Shown here piece after piece: positions 6,818-14,743 of a stretch of 36,188 nt of DNA (within the stretch, counting starts at the first letter, position 1; each line of letters opens with the position of its first letter). Source of the stretch: a virus; the IMG/VR virus record IMGVR_UViG_3300032334_001196, positions 1 to 36,188 of that record; one strand, 5' to 3'. The position numbers were made by a program, and so were the translations under genes. The notes under the pieces were generated by a model. It saw nothing but the letters and a program-made list of their open reading frames with translations, ran no database searches and was not told the DNA's origin.

Positions 6818-6865
6818 ATGACCCTATGCTTACACACAAACACACACAACGGAGAAAACAAATGA
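6818..6865 (+). CDS. Possible 15-residue leader peptide
   Basis: An ATG with GGTGGAG six bases upstream opens a 15-codon frame rich in Thr, His and Asn (MTLCLHTNTHNGENK). It stops as ATGA on the start codon of the next gene. The good ribosome site and the exact stop/start overlap suggest a coupled leader peptide, but such a short frame could be chance. Confidence 0.35.
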   Translation: MTLCLHTNTHNGENK

Positions 6866-7059
6866 CACCTTACGAATTACGTTTTGAAATCTTTAAGCAA
6901 GCACAAAATCTTGCTGACCAAGAATTTCATGTGACATGGCAATCGGTTGATCGTAAAAATGAATTGTATAAGGATTCTATTGAGTATCCAACATATCCTT
7001 CTTATGAACAGATTGAAAAACTTGCAGAGAAAATCAATGTCTTTGTAAGTAGCAAATAG
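6862..7059 (+). CDS. Small conserved cyanophage protein
   Basis: 65 residues from the ATG at 6862, which has GGAG seven bases upstream. The in-frame ATG at 6826 lies in a CA-repeat stretch without a ribosome site and is rejected. The product is helical with several aromatics (MTPYELRFEIFKQAQNLADQ ... YPSYEQIEKLAEKINVFV). Proteins starting this way are frequent in T4-like cyanophages. Their function is unknown to me. It ends its transcription unit at the terminator at 7110. Confidence 0.7.
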   Translation: MTPYELRFEIFKQAQNLADQEFHVTWQSVDRKNELYKDSIEYPTYPSYEQIEKLAEKINVFVSSK

Positions 7060-7109
7060 GTTTCCAATTTCCAGTTAAAGAATTGCTGGCAAATTTGAAA
7101 GACCTAATA

Positions 7110-7136
7110 GGAGAGTTGCATAAACTCTCCTTTTTT
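7110..7136 (+). terminator. Rho-independent terminator before the glycan block
   Basis: GGAGAGTT-GCATA-AACTCTCC, an eight-pair perfect stem, followed by six T. It isolates the glycan block from upstream genes. The -35 box of the next promoter overlaps its loop. Confidence 0.9.
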
Positions 7137-7144
7137 GGTATAAT
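7116..7144 (+). promoter_or_regulatory. Promoter TTGCAT-N17-TATAAT
   Basis: TTGCAT (7116-7121) and a perfect TATAAT (7139-7144) with a 17-base spacer. The -35 box lies inside the terminator hairpin. It would drive the cytidylyltransferase gene at 7165. Confidence 0.65.
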
Positions 7145-7164
7145 AATAAAAAGTATTTTTTTCT

Positions 7165-7668
7165 ATGAAAGTTGGTTTTAATTGTAGTTGCTTTGATCTT
7201 TTTCATGCCGGGCATGTTACAATGCTCAAAATGGAAAAGGAGATGTGTGATTATTTGAAAGTAGCTCTTCAGGTTGATCCATCCATCGATAGACCTGGAT
7301 TTAAAAATAAACCAGTACAATCTATTTACGAAAGATACGTGCAAGTTCAAGGATGCAAGTATGTAGATGAAATTCTTCTTTATGATACTGAGTCAGATCT
7401 TCTCAATCTCATTATGACACAAACTTTTCACATTAGATTTTTAAGTGAAGAATATAAAGATATTGACTTTACTGGAAAACAATATTGCATTGATAATGGT
7501 GTAAAAATTTATTATCATCAAAGAAAACATCAATATTCAAGTACAGAACTTAGGAGCAGAGTCTATGGACTTGAAAAATTAAGAAAACAAGAAAATGACT
7601 TTAAAAATATCATTCAATATTCACCAGAACTTTTGGAAAAATATTCAGTTAAAAATGAAGATCAATGA
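7165..7668 (+). CDS. Cytidylyltransferase-like (TagD-type) nucleotidyltransferase
   Basis: 167 residues. The N-terminal CFDLFHAGHVTML carries the HxGH nucleotide-binding motif, and YSSTELRSRV near residue 130 matches the C-terminal ISSTxxR motif of the cytidylyltransferase superfamily (glycerol-3-phosphate or ethanolamine-phosphate cytidylyltransferases). Such enzymes activate a phosphorylated polyol, alcohol or sugar with CTP. First gene of the glycan block, with its own promoter and separated from gmd by an 81-base promoter gap. Its substrate cannot be read from the sequence; a CDP-activated glycerol or similar substituent for a surface polymer is plausible. Confidence 0.8.
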   Translation: MKVGFNCSCFDLFHAGHVTMLKMEKEMCDYLKVALQVDPSIDRPGFKNKPVQSIYERYVQVQGCKYVDEILLYDTESDLLNLIMTQTFHIRFLSEEYKDIDFTGKQYCIDNGVKIYYHQRKHQYSSTELRSRVYGLEKLRKQENDFKNIIQYSPELLEKYSVKNEDQ

Positions 7669-7695
7669 TATTAACCCATTAAAGTGTGCGGTTAA

Positions 7696-7724
7696 TTGCA
7701 TTTTCATTAAAACTAATCTATAAT
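7696..7724 (+). promoter_or_regulatory. Promoter TTGCAT-N17-TATAAT for gmd
   Basis: TTGCAT (7696-7701) and TATAAT (7719-7724) with a 17-base spacer, the same combination as the promoter at 7116. It lies 25 bases before the gmd start. Confidence 0.65.
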
Positions 7725-7749
7725 ACATACTATACACATCATTAATTTT

Positions 7750-8769
7750 ATGAACGATTGTAAAAAAATAGCACTTATTACTGGAATAACTGGACAAGAT
7801 GGTTCTTATCTTGCTGAACTTCTCTTAGAAAAGGGATACGAAGTTCATGGAACAATTAGAAGAAGTTCTACTATTAATAACGATAGAATCAAATACTTCT
7901 CTGATGACGTTGTGCTCCATCATGCAGATTTAACGGATTCTACTAATATTATTCATGTAATCAAGGATGTCCAACCAACAGAAATATATAATCTTGCAGC
8001 TCAGAGTCATGTAAAAGTTTCATTTCAAATGCCAGCTTATACGGCAGAAGTTGATGCTTTAGGTACGGTTCGTATTCTTCATAGTCTTTGTATTTTGGGA
8101 ATGGAGAAAGATGTTAGGTTCTACCAAGCTTCAACTTCAGAAATGTTTGGTATGGTCCAAGAAATACCCCAAAAAGAAACAACACAGTTTTATCCAAGAT
8201 CTCCCTATGGAGTAGCAAAACTGTATGGCCACTGGATTACAAAAAATTATAGGGAGTCAATGGGGATTCATGCCAGTTCTGGTATTCTTTTTAATCATGA
8301 ATCCCCACGTAGAGGTGAAACTTTTGTGACAAGGAAAGTTGTTATTGGACTTTCTAAAGTAAAAGCTAGATTATTGGATTGTATTTATTTGGGCAATCTA
8401 AATGCAAAACGTGATTGGGGACATGCAAAAGATTTTGTTGAAGCAATGTGGTTAATGCTTCAGCAAGATGAACCTGATGATTATGTTATCGCTACTGAAG
8501 AGCAACATTCTGTTCGTGAATTTGTGGAAAAATGCGCTCCTTATTTTGGAATGAATATTCGTTGGGAGGGAGAAGATCTTGATGAAGTCGGTATTGATAC
8601 CGTAAGTGATCGTGTAGTGATCCGAGTTTCTGAAAAATATTTCAGACCATCTGAGGTTGATACTTTGGTTGGAGATTCAACTAAAGCTAGAGAAAAACTT
8701 GGGTGGGAACCAAAAATTAGTTTTGATGAACTTGTCAGGGATATGTGCTTGAATGAACAGCGGTTTTGA
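7750..8769 (+). CDS. gmd: GDP-mannose 4,6-dehydratase
   Basis: 339 residues, the normal length for the family. The NADP-binding [16 protein letters not shown] is at residues 9-24. STSEMFG holds the catalytic Thr/Ser and Glu, [12 protein letters not shown] is the YxxxK catalytic motif, and [15 protein letters not shown] is diagnostic. It converts GDP-D-mannose to GDP-4-keto-6-deoxy-D-mannose, the branch point for fucose, rhamnose, perosamine and colitose. The next gene encodes an enzyme acting on exactly this product. No GDP-fucose synthase (fcl) is recognised in the window. gmd is known from several cyanophages. Confidence 0.95.
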   Translation: MNDCKKIALITGITGQDGSYLAELLLEKGYEVHGTIRRSSTINNDRIKYFSDDVVLHHADLTDSTNIIHVIKDVQPTEIYNLAAQSHVKVSFQMPAYTAEVDALGTVRILHSLCILGMEKDVRFYQASTSEMFGMVQEIPQKETTQFYPRSPYGVAKLYGHWITKNYRESMGIHASSGILFNHESPRRGETFVTRKVVIGLSKVKARLLDCIYLGNLNAKRDWGHAKDFVEAMWLMLQQDEPDDYVIATEEQHSVREFVEKCAPYFGMNIRWEGEDLDEVGIDTVSDRVVIRVSEKYFRPSEVDTLVGDSTKAREKLGWEPKISFDELVRDMCLNEQRF

Positions 8770-8787
8770 TTAGGAGAGATATAAGAT

Positions 8788-9951
8788 ATGTATTGGCCTT
8801 TAATGAAGGATACGATCACCTTTACTGATCGTTTAAAAATGGCAAAATTTGTTCTCTTTACAAGTCGTCTTACTAATGGACCAAAAGTAAAAGAGTTTGA
8901 AAATCAGTGGTCTAACTGGTTAGGTTGCAAATATTCTTTGTATGTGTCTTCTGGTAGCACAGCAAATTCTCTTTTAATATCTTCTGTAAAGGATCTTTAT
9001 GGGTTAAAGGATGGGGATAAAGTTATTGTTCCTGCCTGTACTTGGGTTACAAATATTGCTCCAGTTATTCAATCTGGTCTTACTCCTATTTTTTGTGACG
9101 TAAACTTTAATAATTTTAGTTTTGATGAAGATAACCTTGAATATATTGCAAGAGAACATCCAGACGTAAAAGTGATCTTTATTACACATCTTTTGGGAAT
9201 CTCTGCTAATGTTGAAAGGTATAAGGAGTTATTTCCAAATGCTTTAATACTAGAAGATATTTGCGAATCTCATGGAGTAGAAAATAATCAAGGTATTCGT
9301 AGAGGAAAAAATTCTTTAGGATCAACCTTTAGTTTTTATTTTGGTCATCATATGACCACTATTGAAGGGGGAATGGTTTGTACTAACAATAAAGATTTGT
9401 ATGAACTTATGAGAATGAAGCGCAGTCACGGAATGGCTAGGGAAGCTAGTCCAGATCGATTTAAACAATATACTGAAGATAACCCAGATATTTCAAAACA
9501 GTTTCTTTTTATGACTGATGGGTATAACTTTAGAAATCACGAAATTTGTGCAGTCTTAGGTTTATCTCAGTTAGAAAGATTGGATAAAATGATAGAAATT
9601 CGCAGAAGAAATTATAAAGATTTCTTTCTTTCTATATCAAAAAAATCTGATAAGTTTTATATTCCAGAATATCACTCAGGAAATAGTAGTTTTTGTTTCC
9701 CAATTATTTGTAAAGACCCAAAAAATGTAAATAAACTTAAAGAAATTTTTGACTCTAAAGGAATAGAGCATCGTCCTATTGTTAGTGGTAATCTTTTGAG
9801 GCATCCTGCCTTTAAAAAGTATAATGTTTTTACTGAAAAAGAAAACCTAAATGTGGAAATCCTACATACAAGTGGCGTTTATGTTGGAAATAATCATTTC
9901 GTTACGCCCGACCAAATGAAAGTATTATCAAATATACTTGACAATATTTGA
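8788..9951 (+). CDS. ColD-like PLP-dependent GDP-4-keto-6-deoxymannose 3-dehydratase
   Basis: 387 residues of the DegT/DnrJ/EryC1 fold: VSSGSTANSLL binds the PLP phosphate and LEDICESHG holds the Asp that contacts the ring. The usual catalytic Lys is replaced: residues 183-193 read FYFGHHMTTIE, with His at 187 and 188 before EGG. ColD has a His in this place and uses it as a base to remove the C3 hydroxyl instead of transaminating. The C-terminal end (RPIVSGN ... GVYVGNN) also follows ColD. With gmd just upstream, a route to a GDP-3,6-dideoxyhexose such as colitose is likely. Ribosome site TAGGAGAG precedes the start. A plain aminotransferase is unlikely without the Lys. Confidence 0.85.
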   Translation: MYWPLMKDTITFTDRLKMAKFVLFTSRLTNGPKVKEFENQWSNWLGCKYSLYVSSGSTANSLLISSVKDLYGLKDGDKVIVPACTWVTNIAPVIQSGLTPIFCDVNFNNFSFDEDNLEYIAREHPDVKVIFITHLLGISANVERYKELFPNALILEDICESHGVENNQGIRRGKNSLGSTFSFYFGHHMTTIEGGMVCTNNKDLYELMRMKRSHGMAREASPDRFKQYTEDNPDISKQFLFMTDGYNFRNHEICAVLGLSQLERLDKMIEIRRRNYKDFFLSISKKSDKFYIPEYHSGNSSFCFPIICKDPKNVNKLKEIFDSKGIEHRPIVSGNLLRHPAFKKYNVFTEKENLNVEILHTSGVYVGNNHFVTPDQMKVLSNILDNI

Positions 9952-9966
9952 ATTGTTTGATAAAAT
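9938..9966 (+). promoter_or_regulatory. Internal promoter TTGACA-N17-TAAAAT
   Basis: TTGACA (9938-9943) lies within the last codons of the ColD-like gene and TAAAAT (9961-9966) follows after exactly 17 bases. It precedes a good ribosome site (CAGGAG) for the gene at 9991 and could drive the whole coupled block to 27.9 kb. Confidence 0.75.
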
Positions 9967-9990
9967 TTATTTAAAACAGGAGTTTAGTAA

Positions 9991-11058
9991 ATGAGCGAAA
10001 GACAAAAAACAGCACTTGTTTGTGGTGCTGGTGGATTTATTGGAAGTTACATGGTAAGGAGACTTCGAGAGGAAGGATACTGGGTTCGTGGAGTAGATCT
10101 TAAGTATCCTGAATTTTCTTCGTCTGCAGCAAATGAGTTTATTCAAGGAGACTTGACCGATCAAATTTTTGTTGAAAAAGTCGTTCAATTTAAGGGATAT
10201 GCTGGCAACTATTATCATTTTGTAGCATCCAAATATATCGAAACCTTTGATGAGATTTATCAGTTTGCTGCCGATATGGGTGGTGCTGGATATATTTTTA
10301 CAGGAGATCATGATGCAGATGTAATGCATAACTCTGCATTAATTAATCTGAATATTCTGGATTCTGTGAGAAAACTGAATGACTTTACTATCAAAAATAA
10401 GACTAAGATCTTTTATTCATCTTCTGCTTGCATGTATCCAGAATATGCTCAAATGGATGTAGATAATCCTGGTCTAAAGGAATCTGATGCATATCCTGCT
10501 GGACCTGATTCTGAGTATGGATGGGAGAAATTGTTCTCTGAGCGTCTGTATCTTTCTTACAACCGCAATTATGGTATCCCTGTAAGGATTGCTCGATATC
10601 ACAATATCTTTGGTCCTGAAGGTACTTGGACTGGTGGAAAGGAGAAGTCTCCTGCTGCTATGTGCCGTAAGGTTGCTGAACTTCCTCCTGGTGGAGGTAC
10701 AATTGATATTTGGGGGGATGGAGAGCAAACACGTTCATTCTTGTTTATTGATGAATGTATTGAAGCAACTCGTCGTTTAATGGATTCTGATTTTGAAGGT
10801 CCAGTAAATATTGGTTCTGAGGAGATGGTGACTATTAATACTCTTGCCGACACTGCGGCTAAAGTCTCTGGAAAGGAAATTGCTAAAAAGCATATTGATG
10901 GACCTCTTGGTGTTCGTGGACGTAACTCCAACAATGATCTTATTCGTGAAAAACTTGGTTGGGATTACTCCATGACTTTGGAAGATGGTATTTGCAAAAC
11001 ATACGAATGGATTAATGCTCAAGTTTATAAAGATAAAATAATGTATCATCCAATTTGA
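9991..11058 (+). CDS. GDP-mannose 3,5-epimerase-like SDR
   Basis: 355 residues. NAD-binding GAGGFIGSYM is near residue 11, AADMGGAGYI is typical of GDP-mannose 3,5-epimerases, SSACMYPE has the catalytic Cys147, YGWEK has Tyr176/Lys180, and KEKSPAAMCRK has the second catalytic Lys. RYHNIFGPEGTW and GVRGRNSNND complete the match. The family turns GDP-mannose into GDP-L-galactose or GDP-L-gulose. An extra segment of about 20 residues (about 65-88) between the second and third strands is absent from plant enzymes. Context with ColD leaves open that it epimerises and/or reduces the dideoxy intermediate (the ColC step). Confidence 0.85.
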   Translation: MSERQKTALVCGAGGFIGSYMVRRLREEGYWVRGVDLKYPEFSSSAANEFIQGDLTDQIFVEKVVQFKGYAGNYYHFVASKYIETFDEIYQFAADMGGAGYIFTGDHDADVMHNSALINLNILDSVRKLNDFTIKNKTKIFYSSSACMYPEYAQMDVDNPGLKESDAYPAGPDSEYGWEKLFSERLYLSYNRNYGIPVRIARYHNIFGPEGTWTGGKEKSPAAMCRKVAELPPGGGTIDIWGDGEQTRSFLFIDECIEATRRLMDSDFEGPVNIGSEEMVTINTLADTAAKVSGKEIAKKHIDGPLGVRGRNSNNDLIREKLGWDYSMTLEDGICKTYEWINAQVYKDKIMYHPI

Positions 11059-11067
11059 TATGTTGAT

Positions 11068-11955
11068 ATGAAAGTATGTTTTTATACAGAAGGTCATCTT
11101 GGTGATTTTATTATTGGGATCCCCTTTCTAAAATTGTTGATAGAAAAATATCCTAATAATGAGTATTATCAATACATTTATGGGTCAGAGGGTACTATAT
11201 ACCCTGAGATTTTCATGAAAACCGTATCAAACTTGATTCCAACAGAAAAAATAGATGGGGATTTAATTATTCCAACTTGGTTTTGTAATCCAATATATGT
11301 ACCACTTCATTTAAGTACTAAGGAAGTTATTGAAAAATTATACCCATATGATATGGTATCTAACCAAAAGTATTTTTGGAAGCATGTCTATTCAAAATAT
11401 GGATTTGACATAGAAATACCAGAAGATATTGGATTAGATTTTGATTTTAAATCGATTTTGGGTAAACAATCTGTTAAGTTAATTGATAAGATAAAAAATA
11501 ATATTAACAAAAAAATTCTTTTTGTTAATATTAAAGGTAGATCTGGTCAAACTGATAATGAGGATTGGATACCTAAGATAGATAAACTTGCGGCTTTGTA
11601 TCCTCAATATTATTTTTATTATACTAATATTGAAAGTTATGATTCATTAAATACCAATACTATTCATACTCCGACTGTTTTTGGTGAACATAAATCGGAT
11701 ATTATTCATAATTCATATCTCAGTACATTTTGTGATTTAATAGTAGCAAAAAATTCTGGAGCTTTTCAAGCAATATCCATGCAAAATAAAAATATTATGG
11801 ATGAGAAAAAAATTCTCATATGCCAGACGCAAGATAATGTTCATGTTCCAGATCTAGAATGTTTTTATAATCGTAAATTGTATAAAGCGACTAATATTCA
11901 CACTAGAACGACTAATGACACATTTTTAGAACTAAAAAAGATTTTAAACTCATGA
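11068..11955 (+). CDS. GT9-like (GT-B) glycosyltransferase
   Basis: 295 residues. The N-terminal TEGHLGDFIIGIPFLK resembles the GDxxxxxP start of heptosyltransferase-type GT-B enzymes. Near residue 225, VAKNSGAFQAISMQ resembles the nucleotide-sugar-binding C-terminal domain. The gene is notably AT-rich. It overlaps the next gene by four bases. Role: probably adds a sugar to the surface glycan; donor and acceptor are unknown. The fold call is moderate because the motifs are diverged. Confidence 0.6.
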   Translation: MKVCFYTEGHLGDFIIGIPFLKLLIEKYPNNEYYQYIYGSEGTIYPEIFMKTVSNLIPTEKIDGDLIIPTWFCNPIYVPLHLSTKEVIEKLYPYDMVSNQKYFWKHVYSKYGFDIEIPEDIGLDFDFKSILGKQSVKLIDKIKNNINKKILFVNIKGRSGQTDNEDWIPKIDKLAALYPQYYFYYTNIESYDSLNTNTIHTPTVFGEHKSDIIHNSYLSTFCDLIVAKNSGAFQAISMQNKNIMDEKKILICQTQDNVHVPDLECFYNRKLYKATNIHTRTTNDTFLELKKILNS

Positions 11956-12887
11956 CTATAAAAATTAGAGAAATTACAACTGAAGAAGTCTTAAATATTG
12001 ATCGATCAATATTTGCTATAGAAAACTGGTATTTGATGTGTTGGGGAATGGGGGATGCTACAGCAGCTACTCTTTTTCTAGAATCTCGCTCTCCAGTTTC
12101 TTATAAAATTATCTGTCAAAAAAGAATATTTAATGGCGTTAAGTTTATACTAGATAACTACACTCCCTCTCCCCATAAATGCACAGAAATTGTAATCTAT
12201 CCTGACGATTTTCAAGTTTATAAAGGATATCCATTTGATCAAGATGAAATTGTAATGTCTTGTAATGGATTCTTCCCCCAAGATCCACGGTGCATGGTAG
12301 AAGCTCACCGATATGGAAGATTAAAAGTTGCACATATGCCGTTCAACTATTGGGACTTTTGTAGCAATATCCAAAATACTAGAGTTTTACAAAAAGCATA
12401 TGATTACGATCTCAAAGCAACTAAAGATATTGAAGAAAAAACTTGTATTTTATTTCCAGAAAGAGGTGACAGTTGGCAAATGGAAGACTCTTTCTGGCAA
12501 AGTATAGTTGATAAAATGAGAGAAAGAGGATATAAAGTTTTTGTCAATATGACTAAAAAAACTAATGTTTTTAAAAATCAAAAGACTTTTGATGGAACTG
12601 AATCTTTGGACAAGTATGAACTTCAGGATTTAATGGATCATATAGTCAGGCATAAAAATCTAGTTATCATTGGTCAATGTTGCGGCATCTTTGATTTGTT
12701 TAAATATCTTAGTTGTTTAAAACTTATGATCTTTGCCGGTAATGACGGATCTGATCCTAGTATGCCTGATCCCTCAAGGGCGGGATATCAGAACGCACAT
12801 TTACATCAAACACCTTTTACTAAAAATCATATAGATATTAAAACATCAGAGTTTAATATCAACCAATTAGATCTACTCATCCCATAG
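11952..12887 (+). CDS. GT-B-like protein of the glycan block
   Basis: 311 residues, ATGA-coupled to the previous gene. The N-terminal part has WYLMCWGMGDATAATLFLES, reminiscent of a GT9-type glycine loop. The middle has CILFPERGDSWQ, like the first strand of the donor domain, and a second Gly-rich strand IIGQCCGIFDLFKYL. No signal peptide. Probably a glycosyltransferase, but no signature is strong enough to name the family. It is followed by a ribosome site (TAGGAGTG) and the FkbM gene 10 bases later. Confidence 0.45.
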   Translation: MTIKIREITTEEVLNIDRSIFAIENWYLMCWGMGDATAATLFLESRSPVSYKIICQKRIFNGVKFILDNYTPSPHKCTEIVIYPDDFQVYKGYPFDQDEIVMSCNGFFPQDPRCMVEAHRYGRLKVAHMPFNYWDFCSNIQNTRVLQKAYDYDLKATKDIEEKTCILFPERGDSWQMEDSFWQSIVDKMRERGYKVFVNMTKKTNVFKNQKTFDGTESLDKYELQDLMDHIVRHKNLVIIGQCCGIFDLFKYLSCLKLMIFAGNDGSDPSMPDPSRAGYQNAHLHQTPFTKNHIDIKTSEFNINQLDLLIP

Positions 12888-12897
12888 GAGTGTTATT

Positions 12898-13713
12898 ATG
12901 AGTATGCTTGGACCATATGCGTCATATAATAAAGAAACAGGATATGCAGTTCAGATACATCCAACTGCAGAATACACTGGAATATTTGAAAGACTTAATA
13001 TTCAACCAAAAGGTGTTATTCATGTTGGTATGTGGGATTTCTGTGAAATGTTTTGTTATGCAAAACTGGTAGGATCCAAAGTTATCGGAGTGGAGGCAAA
13101 TCCGACAACTTATCAATATATGGCAAAACCAGTTGCAGATAAATGGCAAGTAAAGTCATTTAACGAATATATATCTGATGTTGATGATAAAGATGCAACT
13201 TTTTATTTTTTAGGTGAAGGATCTAGTCTTTATCAAGGTCAACCTCAATGGAACAGAAACAGTGGTATTGAAGTAAAAACAAAAACCCTTTCTACATTGA
13301 TTGAAGAAAATCATATTGATATGAATCAATATGATTTTTTAAATATTGATGTTGAGGGTTCTGAACTTGATGTATTAAAGGGATTTGAAAAGTACTTGTC
13401 TTATATCAACGTAATAGATTTGGAAACATCCTTGGATGATAGGCATATTGTGGGAGCTGATCATCAAACTATTGTTTCTTGGTTAAGTGAACGTGGATTT
13501 GAAATCCGAGAGATGTCATCTTCATATCAAAATGAAGGATGGGGAGATTCTGTTTTTGTTAGAATAAATAAGAAACATTCCTCATTTAATAATATTAATT
13601 GTGGGGACAAAGTTTGGGGTAAAGGTTATCTGGAAAATCATTGCTCTTTCCAAACTTCTGGGACACAACAACTTCATTGGCAAAATAATACACCTGGATT
13701 TGTGGCACTATGA
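12898..13713 (+). CDS. FkbM-family methyltransferase
   Basis: 271 residues. GVIHVGMWDFCEM near residue 39 is the diverged SAM loop, VIGVEANPTTY the second motif, and FLNIDVEGSELDVLKGFE near residue 147 is the diagnostic FkbM motif. The family O-methylates sugars and other hydroxyls. A C-terminal extension of about 45 residues (from about 227) is rich in Asn and aromatics and lies outside the usual domain. It starts after a good ribosome site and overlaps the next gene by four bases. Confidence 0.85.
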   Translation: MSMLGPYASYNKETGYAVQIHPTAEYTGIFERLNIQPKGVIHVGMWDFCEMFCYAKLVGSKVIGVEANPTTYQYMAKPVADKWQVKSFNEYISDVDDKDATFYFLGEGSSLYQGQPQWNRNSGIEVKTKTLSTLIEENHIDMNQYDFLNIDVEGSELDVLKGFEKYLSYINVIDLETSLDDRHIVGADHQTIVSWLSERGFEIREMSSSYQNEGWGDSVFVRINKKHSSFNNINCGDKVWGKGYLENHCSFQTSGTQQLHWQNNTPGFVAL

Positions 13714-14078
13714 AAATTGAAGTAGCAAATGGAGAGATAGTCGATAAACTTACTATTCTTAAAATTAAGTTAAAAAATTCTGATAGTGATTTAAAGACTG
13801 AGCAAATTTCAAAAGAAATGGAATATCTTTTACCAATAGTTGATAGTTTAAATGTACCTCAAGAAATGATTGATGAACTTCAATCTGTTAATGAGAAAAT
13901 TTGGGATACTGAAGATAGTATTCGTTTGTGTGAAAAAAACAAACAGTTTGATGAAAAATTTATTCAGTTAGCCAGAGATGTTTATTATAATAATGACAAA
14001 AGGTTTCACGTTAAAACAAAAATTAACAAGCACACCAATAGTCATATAAATGAACAAAAGATACTTCCAAAATACTAA
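13710..14078 (+). CDS. DUF6165-like protein
   Basis: 122 residues. MKIEVANGEIVDKLTILKIK and later ...LARDVYYNNDKR...KTKIN are characteristic of a small family (DUF6165) found beside polysaccharide genes in bacteria and phages. It is predicted to be mostly helical and soluble, with no catalytic motif. Its neighbours, a methyltransferase on each side, suggest a role in glycan assembly, but no function is established. Confidence 0.6.
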   Translation: MKIEVANGEIVDKLTILKIKLKNSDSDLKTEQISKEMEYLLPIVDSLNVPQEMIDELQSVNEKIWDTEDSIRLCEKNKQFDEKFIQLARDVYYNNDKRFHVKTKINKHTNSHINEQKILPKY

Positions 14079-14104
14079 TAGTAAAAAATAACTTGTGGCA
14101 TATT

Positions 14105-14743
14105 ATGGGACAATTAAATCAAGCAATTAAAATTAAAAATGTTATTGATTTTTATGGAATCAATAGTTTTGTTGAAACTGGTACTGGTAATGCTGAAGTT
14201 GTTAGAGATGTCTCTTCTATAAAAGATGATCTTGATACTCATACAATTGAAATCATTGAACCTTTATATAATAGAAATATGACAAGTTATGGGTATCTCA
14301 AAAATGTCAATTGGCATTTGGGATCTTCAATTAATGTTCTTCCAAAAATTATTCCAGATTTAAAATCAAATACTTTATTTTGGATGGATGCTCATTTTCC
14401 TGGAGCAGATTTTGGTTTTGCATCTTATGAAGATGAAAAAGATTATGATAAGAGACTTCCTTTAAAAAAAGAATTAGAAACTATTTTAAAATATAAAGAT
14501 ATTAAAAACGATATCTTTGTTATTGATGATCTTTGGATTTATGAAGAAGGTCCTTATGAGGGTGGAAACTGGGATAAGAGATCTACTTGTGGTGCAGATA
14601 ATATAGACTTTGTAAATGATCTATTTGAAGACACTCACTATATTATTAAGTCTTATGCTGCTCAAGGATTTATTATTTTGTTTCCTCTTAGTTTTGATAT
14701 TACCAGTGATGTTCAAAATTTAGTTGTTGGAGAAATATCTTAA
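14105..14743 (+). CDS. SAM-dependent methyltransferase-like protein
   Basis: 212 residues from the ATG at 14105; a TTG four codons upstream is less likely. VIDFYGINSFVETGTGNAEV resembles a SAM-binding first strand and glycine loop, and FWMDAHFPGADFG resembles the strand-four Asp motif of class I methyltransferases. There are no membrane segments. The stop overlaps the next start by one base. It would be the third methyltransferase-like gene of the block; the substrate is unknown. Confidence 0.55.
   Translation: MGQLNQAIKIKNVIDFYGINSFVETGTGNAEVVRDVSSIKDDLDTHTIEIIEPLYNRNMTSYGYLKNVNWHLGSSINVLPKIIPDLKSNTLFWMDAHFPGADFGFASYEDEKDYDKRLPLKKELETILKYKDIKNDIFVIDDLWIYEEGPYEGGNWDKRSTCGADNIDFVNDLFEDTHYIIKSYAAQGFIILFPLSFDITSDVQNLVVGEIS

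Noticed and set aside
6826-6861. Earlier ATG in the CA-repeat before 6862
   Set aside because: No ribosome site, low-complexity codons; GGAG is correctly spaced for the ATG at 6862.
6862-7059. Possible toxin partner of the Phd/YefM-like protein
   Set aside because: The 65-residue product has none of the RelE/YoeB or Doc motifs and is separated by a tRNA.
8788-9951. Perosamine-type sugar aminotransferase
   Set aside because: The catalytic Lys is replaced by His and the flanks follow ColD, so transamination at C4 is unlikely.
7750-11058. Complete GDP-L-fucose pathway
   Set aside because: gmd is present but no enzyme with the GDP-fucose synthase signature is seen; the SDR at 9991 matches GDP-mannose 3,5-epimerase better.
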